Shown: one piece after another, positions 20,063-32,600 of the stretch
Numbering within the stretch: position 1 is the first letter of the stretch
Layout of the letters: every line of letters begins with the position of its first letter
Source: Cladorhizidae sp. MBARI D1340-BT2
Taxonomy: Eukaryota > Porifera > Demospongiae > Poecilosclerida > Cladorhizidae
DNA length: 64,000 nt
NCBI GenBank assembly: GCA_028752905.1
Contig: JAQNBH010000017.1
Span: 31,116,283-31,180,282, forward strand
Direction: 5' to 3'
The notes under the pieces: generated by a model
What the model saw: only the letters and a program-made list of their open reading frames with translations
Database searches by the model: none
Told to the model about the DNA's origin: nothing
Program-made: the position numbers and the translations under genes

Positions 20063-20374
20063 ATATTATTTTTTCTTTTCTAACATTTTATAATGATATT
20101 TATATATATATATGTGGTTGGAGGATTAACCAAGATTACTCGTTCTGCTTCGAAGAATTCGAAGAATTAAAAATAAAATAAAAATGGATAAAAAAAGGAA
20201 AAGACCATTATTATGTGGAAATGGTGAACTCGAAGTTTCCTTGATTTTGGCTGCTCCAGATCTGTGTGGAAATAAGGGCAACTCAAGTGGGTAAAGGTAT
20301 AATACTCTAGAAATTTATATAAACCATGCGCTGCAATACCAAGTTTTCTGTCTAAATCACCAAGGCTCACCAAT

Positions 20375-21262
<888 letters not shown>

Positions 21263-21369
21263 AATTAACACTTGCTATATAGATATAATTTATAACAAAA
21301 ATTCCACTAATTAACAATAAATATATAAATAAATAACTTAAATAACTAAAAAGCTAACAAGTTCAACTC

Positions 21370-21465
21370 CCGACCGACCCCAAAACAGACAAGGCATTCC
21401 CCCGCTGGACTGCCACTGAGAGACGCTGAAGGAGGTAAGCACGGGCATTCACTCCCCAGTTCTTC
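21370..21465 (-). pseudogene. Non-LTR retrotransposon 3' end
   Basis: The - strand encodes LLQRLSVAVQRGNALSVLG and stops shortly after. This is the same C-terminal motif as at 5450-5500 (HLLQWISVAVQSGNAAS). About 100 bp of AT-rich 3' UTR then leads into the TAA microsatellite. The copy is cut off directly upstream. Confidence 0.7.
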
Positions 21466-21900
21466 TTATTATTATTGTCATCATCATTGTTGTTGTCATT
21501 CTTCTTGTTGTTGTTTGCTGTTATTATTATTTTTTTTATTGTTGTTGTTATTGTTGCTGTTATTATTGTTGTTATTGTTTTTTGTTTATTATTGTTGTTA
21601 TTTAATGAAACAATACAATATTCAGGGACAAACAATACAAATTTAATGAAAAATTATGAATGGGAAAGTGTCAGATGCCAGTGCTGCCCAGTACAGATGT
21701 GCAGTTCCCCTGCTGGACCGCCATGGATAGTCTCTGGAGCAGGTACTCTGTCGATTTGGGCTATTGTTATTATTATTGTTGTCATTATTATTATTGTTAC
21801 ATTATTATTATCATTATTATTATTATTATTATACAATTTCATTGAGAAGGTTATTGTAATGTTATTATGTCAACTGATAATTTATTCAGACTTTATTTAA
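21466..21900. repeat. TTG/TTA-rich low-complexity stretch
   Basis: Two blocks of imperfect ATT and GTT triplets (21466-21600 and 21763-21835) flank about 150 bp of non-repetitive DNA. A CCxxCTGGACxGCCA motif there resembles the tail of the neighbouring non-LTR remnant, but it is too short to assign. Confidence 0.6.
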
Positions 21901-21943
21901 GGGAAACCTACGGGTAGCGATACCCATAAATTATTGTGATGCT

Positions 21944-22159
21944 AACTACAACAAGATTTTACACCGGAAGGCTCGGTGGGAGAATCACCACATGTTCAGC
22001 ATGAGATGCCATGATGAGGAAATTCTACCAGCAAGTTTAATGGTGAAACCTCCTATTAAGACCAGGGAAGGGTACAGGATTATCGCACAGGTTGGGATTA
22101 GAAGTGTGGCGCTAAACAACCAAATGCCTGGCACTAAGTGGCGAGTGAAGGTGCGATGA
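21944..22159 (+). CDS. Open fragment of unknown, probably repeat-derived protein
   Basis: The frame reads NYNKILHRKARWENHHMFSM, then CHDEEILPASLMVKPPIKT and REGYRIIAQVGIRSVAL, ending at TGA 22157-22159. No start codon is seen. The layout, a helix followed by KPPIKT and an Ile/Ala-rich helix, resembles short N-terminal fragments found with retroelement-like ORFs in cnidarians and sponges, but I cannot name a family. It may be coding debris. Confidence 0.3.
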   Translation, partial: NYNKILHRKARWENHHMFSMRCHDEEILPASLMVKPPIKTREGYRIIAQVGIRSVALNNQMPGTKWRVKVR

Positions 22160-22396
22160 AGAAAGTGATAGCATAGCTGAGAAGGCCTAATGCAGCACTA
22201 ATATGTAAGGGAAATAGCGGGATCAAAGATAAAAACCAGCACCTCGGAGTATGCGCAATCTCCATGTGACCATGCCCACTGTACAAATGCTGTTTCATTA
22301 CCACACCAATTTTAGTACTATTGGCATCATCAAGGACGTGCTACAAATGAAGTTTGGTACATGTATTTATAATTATTTGGAATGGTGGATACAGAA

Positions 22397-22586
22397 TTCT
22401 CAACAAACTCTAAGTTGACATATTGAAATTACAATGACCTTCTCACTAATCAACCTGAAATTTACTCTCTCAATGTTTTGACTAGATGCTCTAGCCTTCA
22501 TCAGGAATAATTGAAGGCTAGAGCATCTAGTCAAAATGTTAGAGATTAAATTTCAAGTTGATTATTGGAATGGTTAGTGTAATTAG
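22397..22586. mobile_element. Hairpin MITE, both arms present
   Basis: The left arm runs inward through GACTAGATGCTCTAGCCTTC and ATCAGGAATAATT; the right arm returns as GAAGGCTAGAGCATCTAGTC. The outer edge reads TCAACAAACTCTAAGTTGAC. The whole unit could fold into one long hairpin. It is the clearest two-armed copy outside the duplicated region. Confidence 0.85.
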
Positions 22587-22606
22587 GTAGAGTACTTTCA
22601 TTTTCC

Positions 22607-23071
22607 ATGCCCAGAGGCACTATTATTAGTTCTCTTGTCATCAAGTCTCCTAATAGGCTATATAGAGATGTCCCAGCTCCACTGCTACCAATAATCAGTG
22701 CACACATTAGGGCTGTGACTACCTTATCGCACCAATGGGCAGCCTACAATCAGGTGGCAGGTACTACGCAAGTGACCAGCCATTGCACAGTTGATCCTGC
22801 AACTGGAATGCATTCACCAGATATTGAGCGATTGGTGAGGGAGGGCTCAGCAGGTGTAATTAATAATAATATATATATAATGACTTTACCAACCTTGACA
22901 AAAGTGAGTTGTGTACAGTAGACATGAGTGCATGGTAATATGGTTGATGAACACCCACCAACTGGCAGTTGGCCTTATTATTTAACTGAAAATCCATTAC
23001 ATTTAGTACATGGACAAACACAATTACAGGACATCCTACAATTACAGGACATCTTCGATGAATTTATGATA
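22607..23071 (+). pseudogene. Merlin-type DNA transposase remnant (IS1016/ISXO2-like)
   Basis: Merlin transposases are eukaryotic relatives of bacterial IS1016/ISXO2 enzymes with a DDE core. The frame starting near 22607 includes LLPIISAHIRAVTTLSHQW then AAYNQVAG, VTSHCTVDPATGMHSPDIER, which matches the familiar end of that core: Asp-Trp-Ala-Tyr, then HxTVxxxxxFVDPxTGxHTQxIE. The expected Asp before QW is Ser or His here, and the first Asp region is missing. A following piece, near 22970-23060, reads YYLTENPLHLVHGQTQ and carries a short duplication of ATTACAGGACATC. Several key residues are lost, so it is a dead fragment. Confidence 0.65.
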
Positions 23072-23426
23072 GAGAATATTTCGTGCCCTTTCTTTTATAG
23101 GGTTTTCGTGAGCCAGTTAGGATCGCCTAAATAACTGTAGCAGATCAATTGAAAATCTGCTAACCTTTACTAAAAATAACCTTAACCCAGGTCTTCGTCT
23201 GTCTCCCTCTCCCCCCTCCCTCTCTCTCACTCTTCTTCTAGGAATAAGCAATTTAGCAAGCGACTATCTGAAATCGGCAAGAGGCTTAACACACTCTACG
23301 CTACCCTATGACGAACCCTTGTCTGTCAGCCGCGCCAGTGGTACCCGCATGCGCATACAAGCTAGCAAACCTGCTCATCAGACACATTTCACGGGTTAGT
23401 GATCGTTCCAGGCGATCAAAGGGTTT

Positions 23427-23453
23427 GGGGGGGGGGGGGGGGGGGGGGGGGGG
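23427..23453. repeat. Homopolymer of 27 G
   Basis: An uninterrupted G run about 115 bases before the start codon of the Calx-beta gene, so it may lie in its promoter or 5' UTR. Confidence 0.9.
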
Positions 23454-23566
23454 ATCAACTCCCTTGGGTGGGGCAATTAAATGTGATATCCAGCCCTAAA
23501 TATAAACCTGTGGTGATATTAAAACCGGTCCAGAATCAGTGTTTTTTTAAAAGAAGATCACAAGAC

Positions 23567-23615
23567 ATGAACTACAAAATGATTCCAGGCATAATCCTAC
23601 TGCTGCTTCACCAAG
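23567..23615 (+). CDS. Calx-beta gene exon 1: signal peptide
   Basis: The ATG at 23567 opens MNYKMIPGIILLLLHQ, a short start with one Lys and a hydrophobic core, ending at a GTGAGC donor in phase 1. The second Met four codons on could also serve. A TATA-like AAATATAAA lies about 70 bases upstream. The spliced junction yields HQ-G-ITSNGQ, a plausible cleavage region. Confidence 0.75.
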
Positions 23616-26600
23616 GTGAGCTTTAAAAAAAAATAGAGCTAATGAGTTATTGAGAATTGGATAGAGATGCTAGGATAATGATATTGTATAGTGTTTGATT
23701 CATAGTTGTGCCTTTGCTGCCACCTAGTTAACCATAGGAATTGGACTGATAGCACGTCAATAAGATAACATCCCTGATGCAGTATTGTAGTGTTTGTGCT
23801 GTTAGAACTCACACACACCACACGAAACTTCCACTCTTATTAAAAGGCTTTAAGATAGCTACCTGACTTGCAGGTGAATGATTACAGGAAATTAATGAGC
23901 CACATTGTTACAACTTTAACCACAGATAGTAATTAATTATCTCTACACATAGCTATAGCAGAGGTGATATGATATACAGTGGCATATTCTTGTTCAGAAT
24001 CGAGGTGTAGGGGTGTTCCCACTAGTCTGTAATGGAGTCCTTTGAAAATTAAGAGGACTGCTTTGCCATTCCTCTAGTTGCAGAAAACATTTAATGAGCT
24101 GAAAGTTAAGTGTTCCACTTCTAATAAGCACTGCTCATAAGCTTGTACTTCATGTTTGCTAAAGCAGTTGAAAATGTTTAGTTTCTGTTGGTGGGTACAT
24201 AGAAATAGGATGCCCTGATGTACAGATAGGGTCAGTCTTCCTAGAAGTCATTCACTCATATTTGGCTAGTTCATATTAAGTATTTTAAAGGTAGTTAGCT
24301 AGCTAGCTTTTAGAGCTTTCTATAAGGACAAATCAGTGGTGCTAGTTTATAGTTTTTTCCTAGATGCTACATATGCATATATGAATGACATTGTGTCATA
24401 ATATGACCTACATCACCTGCTGATTTTGTATGCAGTAAATAGCATTCTTCTTGTTATGCTATTAGGTATCACATCAAATGGACAAAACCAAGCACAGTGC
24501 TATGCAGCAACCGGATGTAGTGGTGACTTTATTGGTGAAGTTTTCAATGGCAGCCAACCGATTTGCTGCAGTGGAGAACATGAGTCATATTCTGTAGTGG
24601 GAGTGGAAGGTTGCAGAGACTGCATGAATGATTATGGTCAGTTATTACAATGCTTGGGCGACCTAGCTATATGGCCAATCACACCACTAACTAAAAGTAT
24701 TGCTGTGAATATATGAAGTGCTTTTGTTAATTTGGTCATAAGGACATATTGGTGCATAGCATGTATATGGTTTTTTGTTGTTGTTTTAAATGACTTTTTA
24801 ATACAATTCTGAGAACCAGTTAGTCCATGAACTTTAACTAATATTTTTAATGTTTTCAGAGTGTATAATGTATTCAATATATAAATAACCTTCTCAATAA
24901 TCAACTTGAATTTTACTCTCTTGACGTTTCGACTAGATTCTCTAGCCTTCATCAGGAATAATGACCATCATCTGTCCACCTTATATGAACTACTAGCTGG
25001 TCTTTGTAACTAATTTCCCCTACTTCACCAGCAATAATTGAGTAGTGCTCTATCTGATAAAAGCTCCCATGGAACACTCAACCTTATGAGAGAATTTTGA
25101 AATTTAAGAATTTCTTGTCTTGGACCCATAATGTAGTGATTTGGAACTAACTTGAACTTTGTACTACTAGATAGTTATGTGCATGTAACTAGTTCTTATT
25201 ATTGCCCGTTATATATGTGTACTATATTGTCGATTCCTAGACCTCGTGTTTGAGATCTAGTTATATAAAACCTTTCTCTCTGCGGTGTTTATAAATCACA
25301 ACAATTTATACAACTATATCTCTCGATGGATAAAGTTCTTCGTCCGGAACGTTTGGAGACAGACCCAAACCCAAACTCGAGTGACACCTCAAAGGATTTG
25401 TTCCACTGGAGGAGGACATTCCAGAACTTTCTCGCTGTCCTCGACCGAGAGGGTTTGGACAAACTCGGAGTCCTCACAAACTTTCTGTCTCCTAAGATCT
25501 ACCAATACATCAAAGACTGAGATTACCCAACGGCGATTGAGACGCTGCACACTCTCTATATAAAGCCCACCAAAAAGTCTATGCCCGACATATCCTTGCT
25601 ATGAGGCACCAATAGTCTGTGGAGACCCTGGATGAGTACCTCCAGGTCCTCAAAATGCTTAGCAAAGACTGTAACTACCAGAATGTCTCCTCGGTTAAAT
25701 CTCGTGAGGAGAGCGTTAGGGACGCTTTCATCTCTGGTCTTCTGGACTTATTCGCCAAAGGTTATTGGAAAATAATACTCTGTGCTTCAAGACTATATTC
25801 GATCAAGCCAGAACACTGGAATCAGCAGTGCGTAGCTCAGAATTGTATACGGCAACACCCCTATCATTCAATGCTGCCGTCTTACCAGCAGACAATGTTC
25901 TACCAGATTGTGACCCGGCTGTCAACCCTTCTACTCTTGCTACAGCATCTTGTTTTCAAGGACAGAAGTGCTTCTTCTGTGGCTACCAAAGGCATCCTCG
26001 CTCCAGGTGCCCTGCTCGCGATGTCACGTGTTCCAAGTGCCAAAAGAAGGAACACTTTCAGAAAGTTTGCCGACGTGGCGCCCCACTCCTGTCTGAAGGG
26101 AGGACGTCAGCCATAATGTGGTGACCTACACTTGCTACCATCTCTGCTGAGGTGCTCCTGTCACTTGCTAAGTCGACGATCATGGTGAGCATAGATGGAT
26201 TTGAAGCCAAGGCCCTCGTTGATAGTGAGAGCTCTGAAAACTTCATTCATCCAGCACTGGTGAAATCGGCAGCTCTTCATGTCTACCCTTCGTCAGGAAC
26301 GATATCGATGGCTACATCCTCACTGGCAACAAATGTGAGTGGTTATTGTCTTGTTGGCCTCGTATTTGGGGGTAGAACCTACCCCCGGGTATGCCTATCT
26401 GTCCTCCCCGAACTGTGCGCTGACCTCATACTAGGCTTAGACTTCCAGACGCAACATGAGAGGGTTTTTTGGTCCTAAGTCTTTGCTATCTATCTGTGGT
26501 GGTCTAAGCACTTTGAATATTAGCCTACCACAGTTGTTCTCTAATCTAACAGATGACTGCCACCCGATTGCGACCAAGTCACGCAAGTATAGTCGCGAAG

Positions 26601-29600
26601 ATTTGCTATTCATTACCGCGGAAACACGACGGCTCCTGAAAGAAGGGTTTATTGAGCCTAGCAAGTTGCCCTGGAGAGCCCAAGTTGTCGTTGCAAAGGG
26701 TAATAACAACAAAAGGATGATGGTAGTAGACTATTCACAAACTATCAATAGGTTTACACTATTGGATGCTTTCCCTCTTCCACGCATATGTGACCAGGTA
26801 AACTCCATTGCTCAGTACCGGGTATTCAGCACTATCGACCTACGAAGTGCGTATATACCACCAAGTTCCGCTTAGGAAGGAAGAACGGCATTTGAGGCAA
26901 GGAATGGCTTATACCAGTTCACACGGGTCCCATTCGGTGTTACTAATGGCGTTGCGTGTTTCCAATGGAAATGACCGAATTTGTGCATAAGGAACACTTA
27001 GCTGGTGTTTTCCCTTATTTGGACAACCTTACCATATGTGGAAAAGACCAAGACGAGCATGATACCAATCTAGAGCTCTTCCTCGCGGCAGCCAAATGGA
27101 GAAACATGACCTACAATGATGAAAAGAGTGTCTTCTCAACTAGATGCCTCGCCATCCTCGGTTGCGTTGTAGAAGAGGGTGAGATCCGCCCAGACCCTTA
27201 GCGCTTGAGACCTCTTCGAGAGCTTCCTGTCCCCAACAGTATCAAGTATCTCAATAGATGATATTTTCTTACTACTCTCAATGGATTTCTGGGTTTTCAG
27301 ACAGAATGAGCCCCATAAACAGTTGCAAAACTTTTCCATTGGCTGCTGATGCTATTGTGGCTTTTGAAAGTCTAAAGAAAATTATTGAAGAATCGGTAGT
27401 AATGGCCGTGGATGAAGAGTTATTACCTTTTGAAGTGGAGATGGATGCATCAGAAGTGGCTATAGCTGCAACCTTGAACCAAGCTGGATGTCCTGTAGCT
27501 TTCTTCTCGAGGACACTACAAGGGCCCGAGATCCGACATCCCTCCATCCCCAGGCCATCATAGAATCTATCCGCCATTGGAAACACTACCTAACTGGATG
27601 ACATTTCTGCTTGAAGACTGACCAGAAGTCTGTATCCTATATGTTTGACCAGCGACATAAGGGAAAAATCAAGAATGATAAAATCATGCGTTGGCAGGTA
27701 GAGCTGTCCTGCTACAGTTATGATATTATCTATCGCCCCGGAAAAGAGAACATACCACCTGACACTTTCTCCCGCAGTACCTGTGCTGCCTCCCTAGATG
27801 ACTCTTTGTACCTGCTGCATCAGTCGCTTTGCCATCCAGTTATTATGAGGATGTCACATTTTGTTCGTAGCTGAAACCTACCGTTTTCCATTGAAGAATT
27901 AAAAAGAATGACAAATTCTTGTCAGATCTGCTGTGAATGCAAGCCCAGGTTCCATCGACCTGTCAAAAGCCACTTCATCAAGGCAACTCAACCCTTCGAG
28001 AGGTTGAACATCGATTTCAAAGGACCTCTCCCCACTAATAACAAGAACTCATATTTCCTCAACGTCAACGTTGAGTATTCACGTTTTCTCTTCGTTTTCC
28101 CTTGTCCTATTATGAATGCCAGTACTGTAATCGAATGCTATTCTCTGTCTTCGGGATCCCGGCTTTCGTGCATTCTGATCGAGGGCCCTCTTTAATTAGT
28201 CATGAACTGCAGACCTACCTTGCTGGGAAAGGAGTAGCAACAAGCCACACCACACCCTATAATCCTGCAGGCAACGGACAAATAGAGAAGTGCAATGGAT
28301 CAGCTGTTATGATGGCCTGCAAATCAGAGAATCTTCCCATCAAGTACTGGCAGAAGGTCCTCCCTGATGTCCTCAACTCCATATGCTCACTTCTCTGTAC
28401 GACTACTAACGAGACTCCCCATGAGCGTCTCTTCCATTTCTCCTGACGGTCTACATCCGCAACTTCATCCCTACCTGGCTGACTTCTCCTGGGCCTGTCT
28501 TCCTCAAGCGTCACGTCCGAACCAGAAAAATGGACCCACTGGTCGATGAGGTGGAGCTCATTGAGAGCCCCCATTATGCTCACATCCGGTATCCAGACGG
28601 CAGGGAAATTACCGTGTCTACCAAGTACCTAGCCCTGTGTGGTAAACCGGGGGACAACACTCTCCCTCCGATGCTGGCTATGGACGAGGCACCGCCTCTG
28701 ACATCACTTCCCCGACCTTCACTCGAACCAGAGCTTAACTTTCGACCTATGCCTACCTCGATATCCTCCGGGGCGGAACTAACTCCGGCTCAGGTACCAC
28801 CCAATTCTCCGATTCAAGAAGCTCCCTTACGTTGTTCTGAACGCATCCATCACCTATCGACCGTCTTGCCTATAAGATCACCTCCTAACAAAGGGGCGAA
28901 TGTGGTGATCTGGAACTAACTTGAACTTTGTACTACTAATTATGTGCATGACACTGATTCTTATTATGCCCGTTATAATATGTCTGTACTGTATTGTCGA
29001 TTCCTAGACCTCGTGTTTGAGATCTAGTTTTATAAAATCTTTCTCTCTACGGTGTTTATAAATCACAACACATACTTTAAGTGCAGGTTTAACATGAGGA
29101 GGAAAAGCTGGGTCAAATTACTACCTATCTCACCATTACCCATTCCTGGTCTAAGCAAGAATTGGGCGTAACAGTTAGAATTTCTCAATGTATTTTTGAT
29201 CGTGGATCTTGTTGACATCGGAGGAGGATATGCACACTTCAAGCTTCAACATTTTGAATACTACTTCTTTATGTAGGTTTAACCGAGCATGCTGACAGAA
29301 TTGTCATCCCCCCAAATCTATCTTCTCCTCTCTTTGCTGGACACAGAAAATCTTTCTTGGTATACACAGTATTAATAATAAGTACAGAAGACTTGTTGTA
29401 CATAAAGTCAATCAAGGAAAGCTGGCATACATGAAAGCAAACTGTTCAATGTTTTTGCCTTGTTTCTTTTTTGGTACCGTCAATCAAATCTCAAGTTCAT
29501 GATTGAAATAGTGACTGCACTGAACAAAGCAAGAACTACAGATCCATCCATTTTAAACTGCACAATTACATGCACTGCACACACCTGAAGGAAGTGCTTG

Positions 29601-32600
29601 CTCAACCATGGTTAAATTGTGTCAGGACTCTTAACTTCCGACTACATGAAATATGTTTGGGAATGGAATATAGACACTTCATAATTGTATACATATATAT
29701 GTGTGTAGATATTTTTAAGTTTACCATATTAAAAAAACAAGATCGGCAAAGCTAGTGACAAAGTTGTCACAACCTTGTAAGGATTACAACAACTTGTAGG
29801 GAAGTAGTATACACATGTTATAAATGCATGACAATCTTGGAAGAAGGTTGTTAATGGTATGGAAAAATTCTTACAACTTTGGTGAGGATTGTCGCAGTAG
29901 TGACAATCTTGTAAGGAGATTGCTATGCACATACATCATTTAAGAGGATTTGTCCAAGTTATGGCCAATTCACAATACGATGATGGATGAGCGAACAATA
30001 CCTTATATAATTTCACAATAGAAGCAATCTTGAACTTTGACATTGAATCTGGTAGGTGACAGCAGCTTCAGCTACACATCATGATGGTCGTCAACAAATT
30101 TTTTAATAGCTATGAAACTATCGCTACGAATTAACTAGCTACACAACCGGGCAAATTATTGCTATTAAACAAGCTGTACTACTTGCTAGCTATATACAAT
30201 GCTACTTGCCTTGAAGCTACCAAAACTATCAAACCACTGTTATCAAGCTGCTGTAAATACATCCACCAGTAGCAAAACCACTAGCCATCTATATCAGCTA
30301 GAAAACTACAGGTTAGGTTTATAGCATTTTTATCTTGACTACCACCTGATTCCAGGCATTGTTCTTCTCCCTGACTATTATTGCCATAAGCAAGATCAGT
30401 TTTCGGTGTTTTAGTGAACTTTTTCACATCCACCATCATCACTTTTTTACTAGAAACTAAGCAGTTCAGAATGCAGTACATCACATGCTAGATTTTATCA
30501 TTCTGATTGGCTCAATGGTTCCTGCTAATGTTTAATTTATTCAGTGCACTTCTGCTCAATTGCATAAGTGAGAAGAAGTCTGTTACTTCAGTAGAGCACA
30601 TGGCAGTAACTTTAATAGCCACAGAATTTTGGTAATAAAGAAATACCCTGAGTTCCTTTTAAAGCAGATTCCCAGACGGAAAATCTTGCCATTGATCTGA
30701 GCGTTACTGCTTAGGAAGGTGCTTAAGATATGCTTTTTTGATATTTGGGAACAACCCAATGTGTTCGGTTGTTGTGTGGGCTGTGAACTGGAAGGACAGT
30801 TTTTTCCAGAAGGGTCCATATTCTTCCCAATACCAAACTGGACATCACCTACTCTGAAAAACGATGCATACAGCAGTGGCGAGTCTACACTCAATTCTTT
30901 CCTGCAAGTGTTTATGCATGTTGATCAGCTCTCAAAAAAACTCACCACTGATAGCTTAGACTGGATGGTAGTTAGCACCCCATCCTCTATCAGATGTTAA
31001 AATTTACTGAAAATCCCAACCCAAACCATGGAATCCCTAAGACTGTATGGGGTTGGTGTGCTAGTTGGGCGGGTGGGATACCTGACCAGAAAAAAAGCAT
31101 GTGTCCCAATTCCCCCCCCCCCCCCCCCCCCCCCCCCCAGTCAGACATCTCTAGGTTCTCCCATGGGTGATGAGGGGGTAAGCCATCCATAAGGATGTTT
31201 AAAAATGACCTCTGGATAGCTGAGTAGGTGTGTACAAAAGGGTTAGTGTGTGCTAAACTGGTAAGTATACACTATTATGTAGATACAGTACTAATTTTAG
31301 ATTCCTCGATCTATACTCAATCATCATCAATAGGGTTACACCAGGATAGTCCCAAGTATCCTGGAAATCTTGAAATTCCCTAGTAAATGTTTCGCTGGTA
31401 CCCTAAACAATGGGAGAAATCCCAAGCATGTGTGTTGTTTATGTATACAAGTATATTCCATGCAAACAATACATGGAAATCTTGTTTTATTATAATTTAT
31501 ACAATGAGTTCAGTAGAGAAATGGAGTGGTATGGTTGTGGGAAATATTGTCCATCCCTTCCATTTCCTTCAAGTAAAATATGAACATTTTGTTGTAGAAA
31601 TTACAATTGGAATGGACGTGGAGCGAGTTACAATCGATGAAGGTATAGGGATGTTGGAGCTATGTGCCAGTGCACTTGGAGACCCAAAGCGAGAGATAGT
31701 GGTTTCTGTGGTATACCAAGACAGAGGAGCAGTAGGTGAGTGCAACATTGTGGCATCTGTATTTACAAACATATTATGATCTCATTATTCCTGATGAAGA
31801 CTAGACCATCTAGTCGAAACATTGAGAGAGTACAATTTCAAATTGGTTGTTAAGAAGGTTATTGTAATCTTATTATTATTGAAATCTGGTTACATCATTT
31901 TATGACTATATGATAGTGGCTTTCCATTTCTGTGTAAAATGACATTAAAAATTCAATTTTTCCCCCCTTTATATTATTAATTAAGCCAACACAAACAAAA
32001 AGGCACAACTCAACATGCAATTGTGAAGGTATCAAGTAAAAACGCAATACAGTGGTCCCTCCATATTAAGACCCTCCCAAGTAAGACCACCTCCATTATA
32101 AGACCATTTTTGCTTGCTCCTGGTTGGCTGGCTTTATTTTGCCCCTCCCAAGTAAGACCCTCTAAGATAAGTCCACCCCTCTTATAAGACCACTTGGCTG
32201 GGTCAATATCCTCCCAAATAAGACCAAGCACCCACGAATACAGTGAATTTTGTTTTTTGTTTGAAGATCTACCTTCCATTAACTGTGAAAGATCAAAAAC
32301 TGGTACATATTTACATCTGCATTGATCCAAAGAGGGACCTCGGCATCGAGTATGAGGCACAGACCAAGGTGTGGATGCTCAAGCGCACCAACAATAAGAT
32401 GCTAGCTGAGGGCCGGAAGATCATCATCTCCATTGACAACTGCTCAGCGCACTCAGATATCAACCTCAGAAACCTCAAGCTGGTCTTCCTGCCCGCCAAC
32501 ACCACCTCCAAGCTTCAGCCTATGGACGCTGGCATCATCCAGGGCCATGAAGCTGGTTTACCGGAAGCAGATGATCCACTACATTCTCCGGCTCATGGAC

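Larger units (their letters stand above)
25132..29070 (+). mobile_element. Full-length but decayed Ty3/gypsy LTR retrotransposon
   Basis: LTRs of 172 and 170 bp (25132-25303 and 28901-29070) begin TGTAGTGAT or TGTGGTGAT and end ATCACAACA, a short inverted pair. The flanks CATAA (25127-25131) and CATAC (29071-29075) look like a 5-bp target duplication with one change. A purine-rich tract, AAAGGGGCGAA, precedes the right LTR. Gag, protease, reverse transcriptase, RNase H and integrase follow in order on the same strand as the host gene, in whose second intron it lies. Several differences between the LTRs show it is older than the gypsy element at 13907. Confidence 0.92.

Noticed and set aside
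29755..29940. Repeated CTTGTAAGGA and GTTGTCACAAC motifs that could suggest a CRISPR-like array
   Set aside because: Spacing and unit sequence are irregular, and the setting is a eukaryotic intron.
30719..31000. 93-codon open frame in intron 2
   Set aside because: No motif, no splice context and no counterpart elsewhere in the window.
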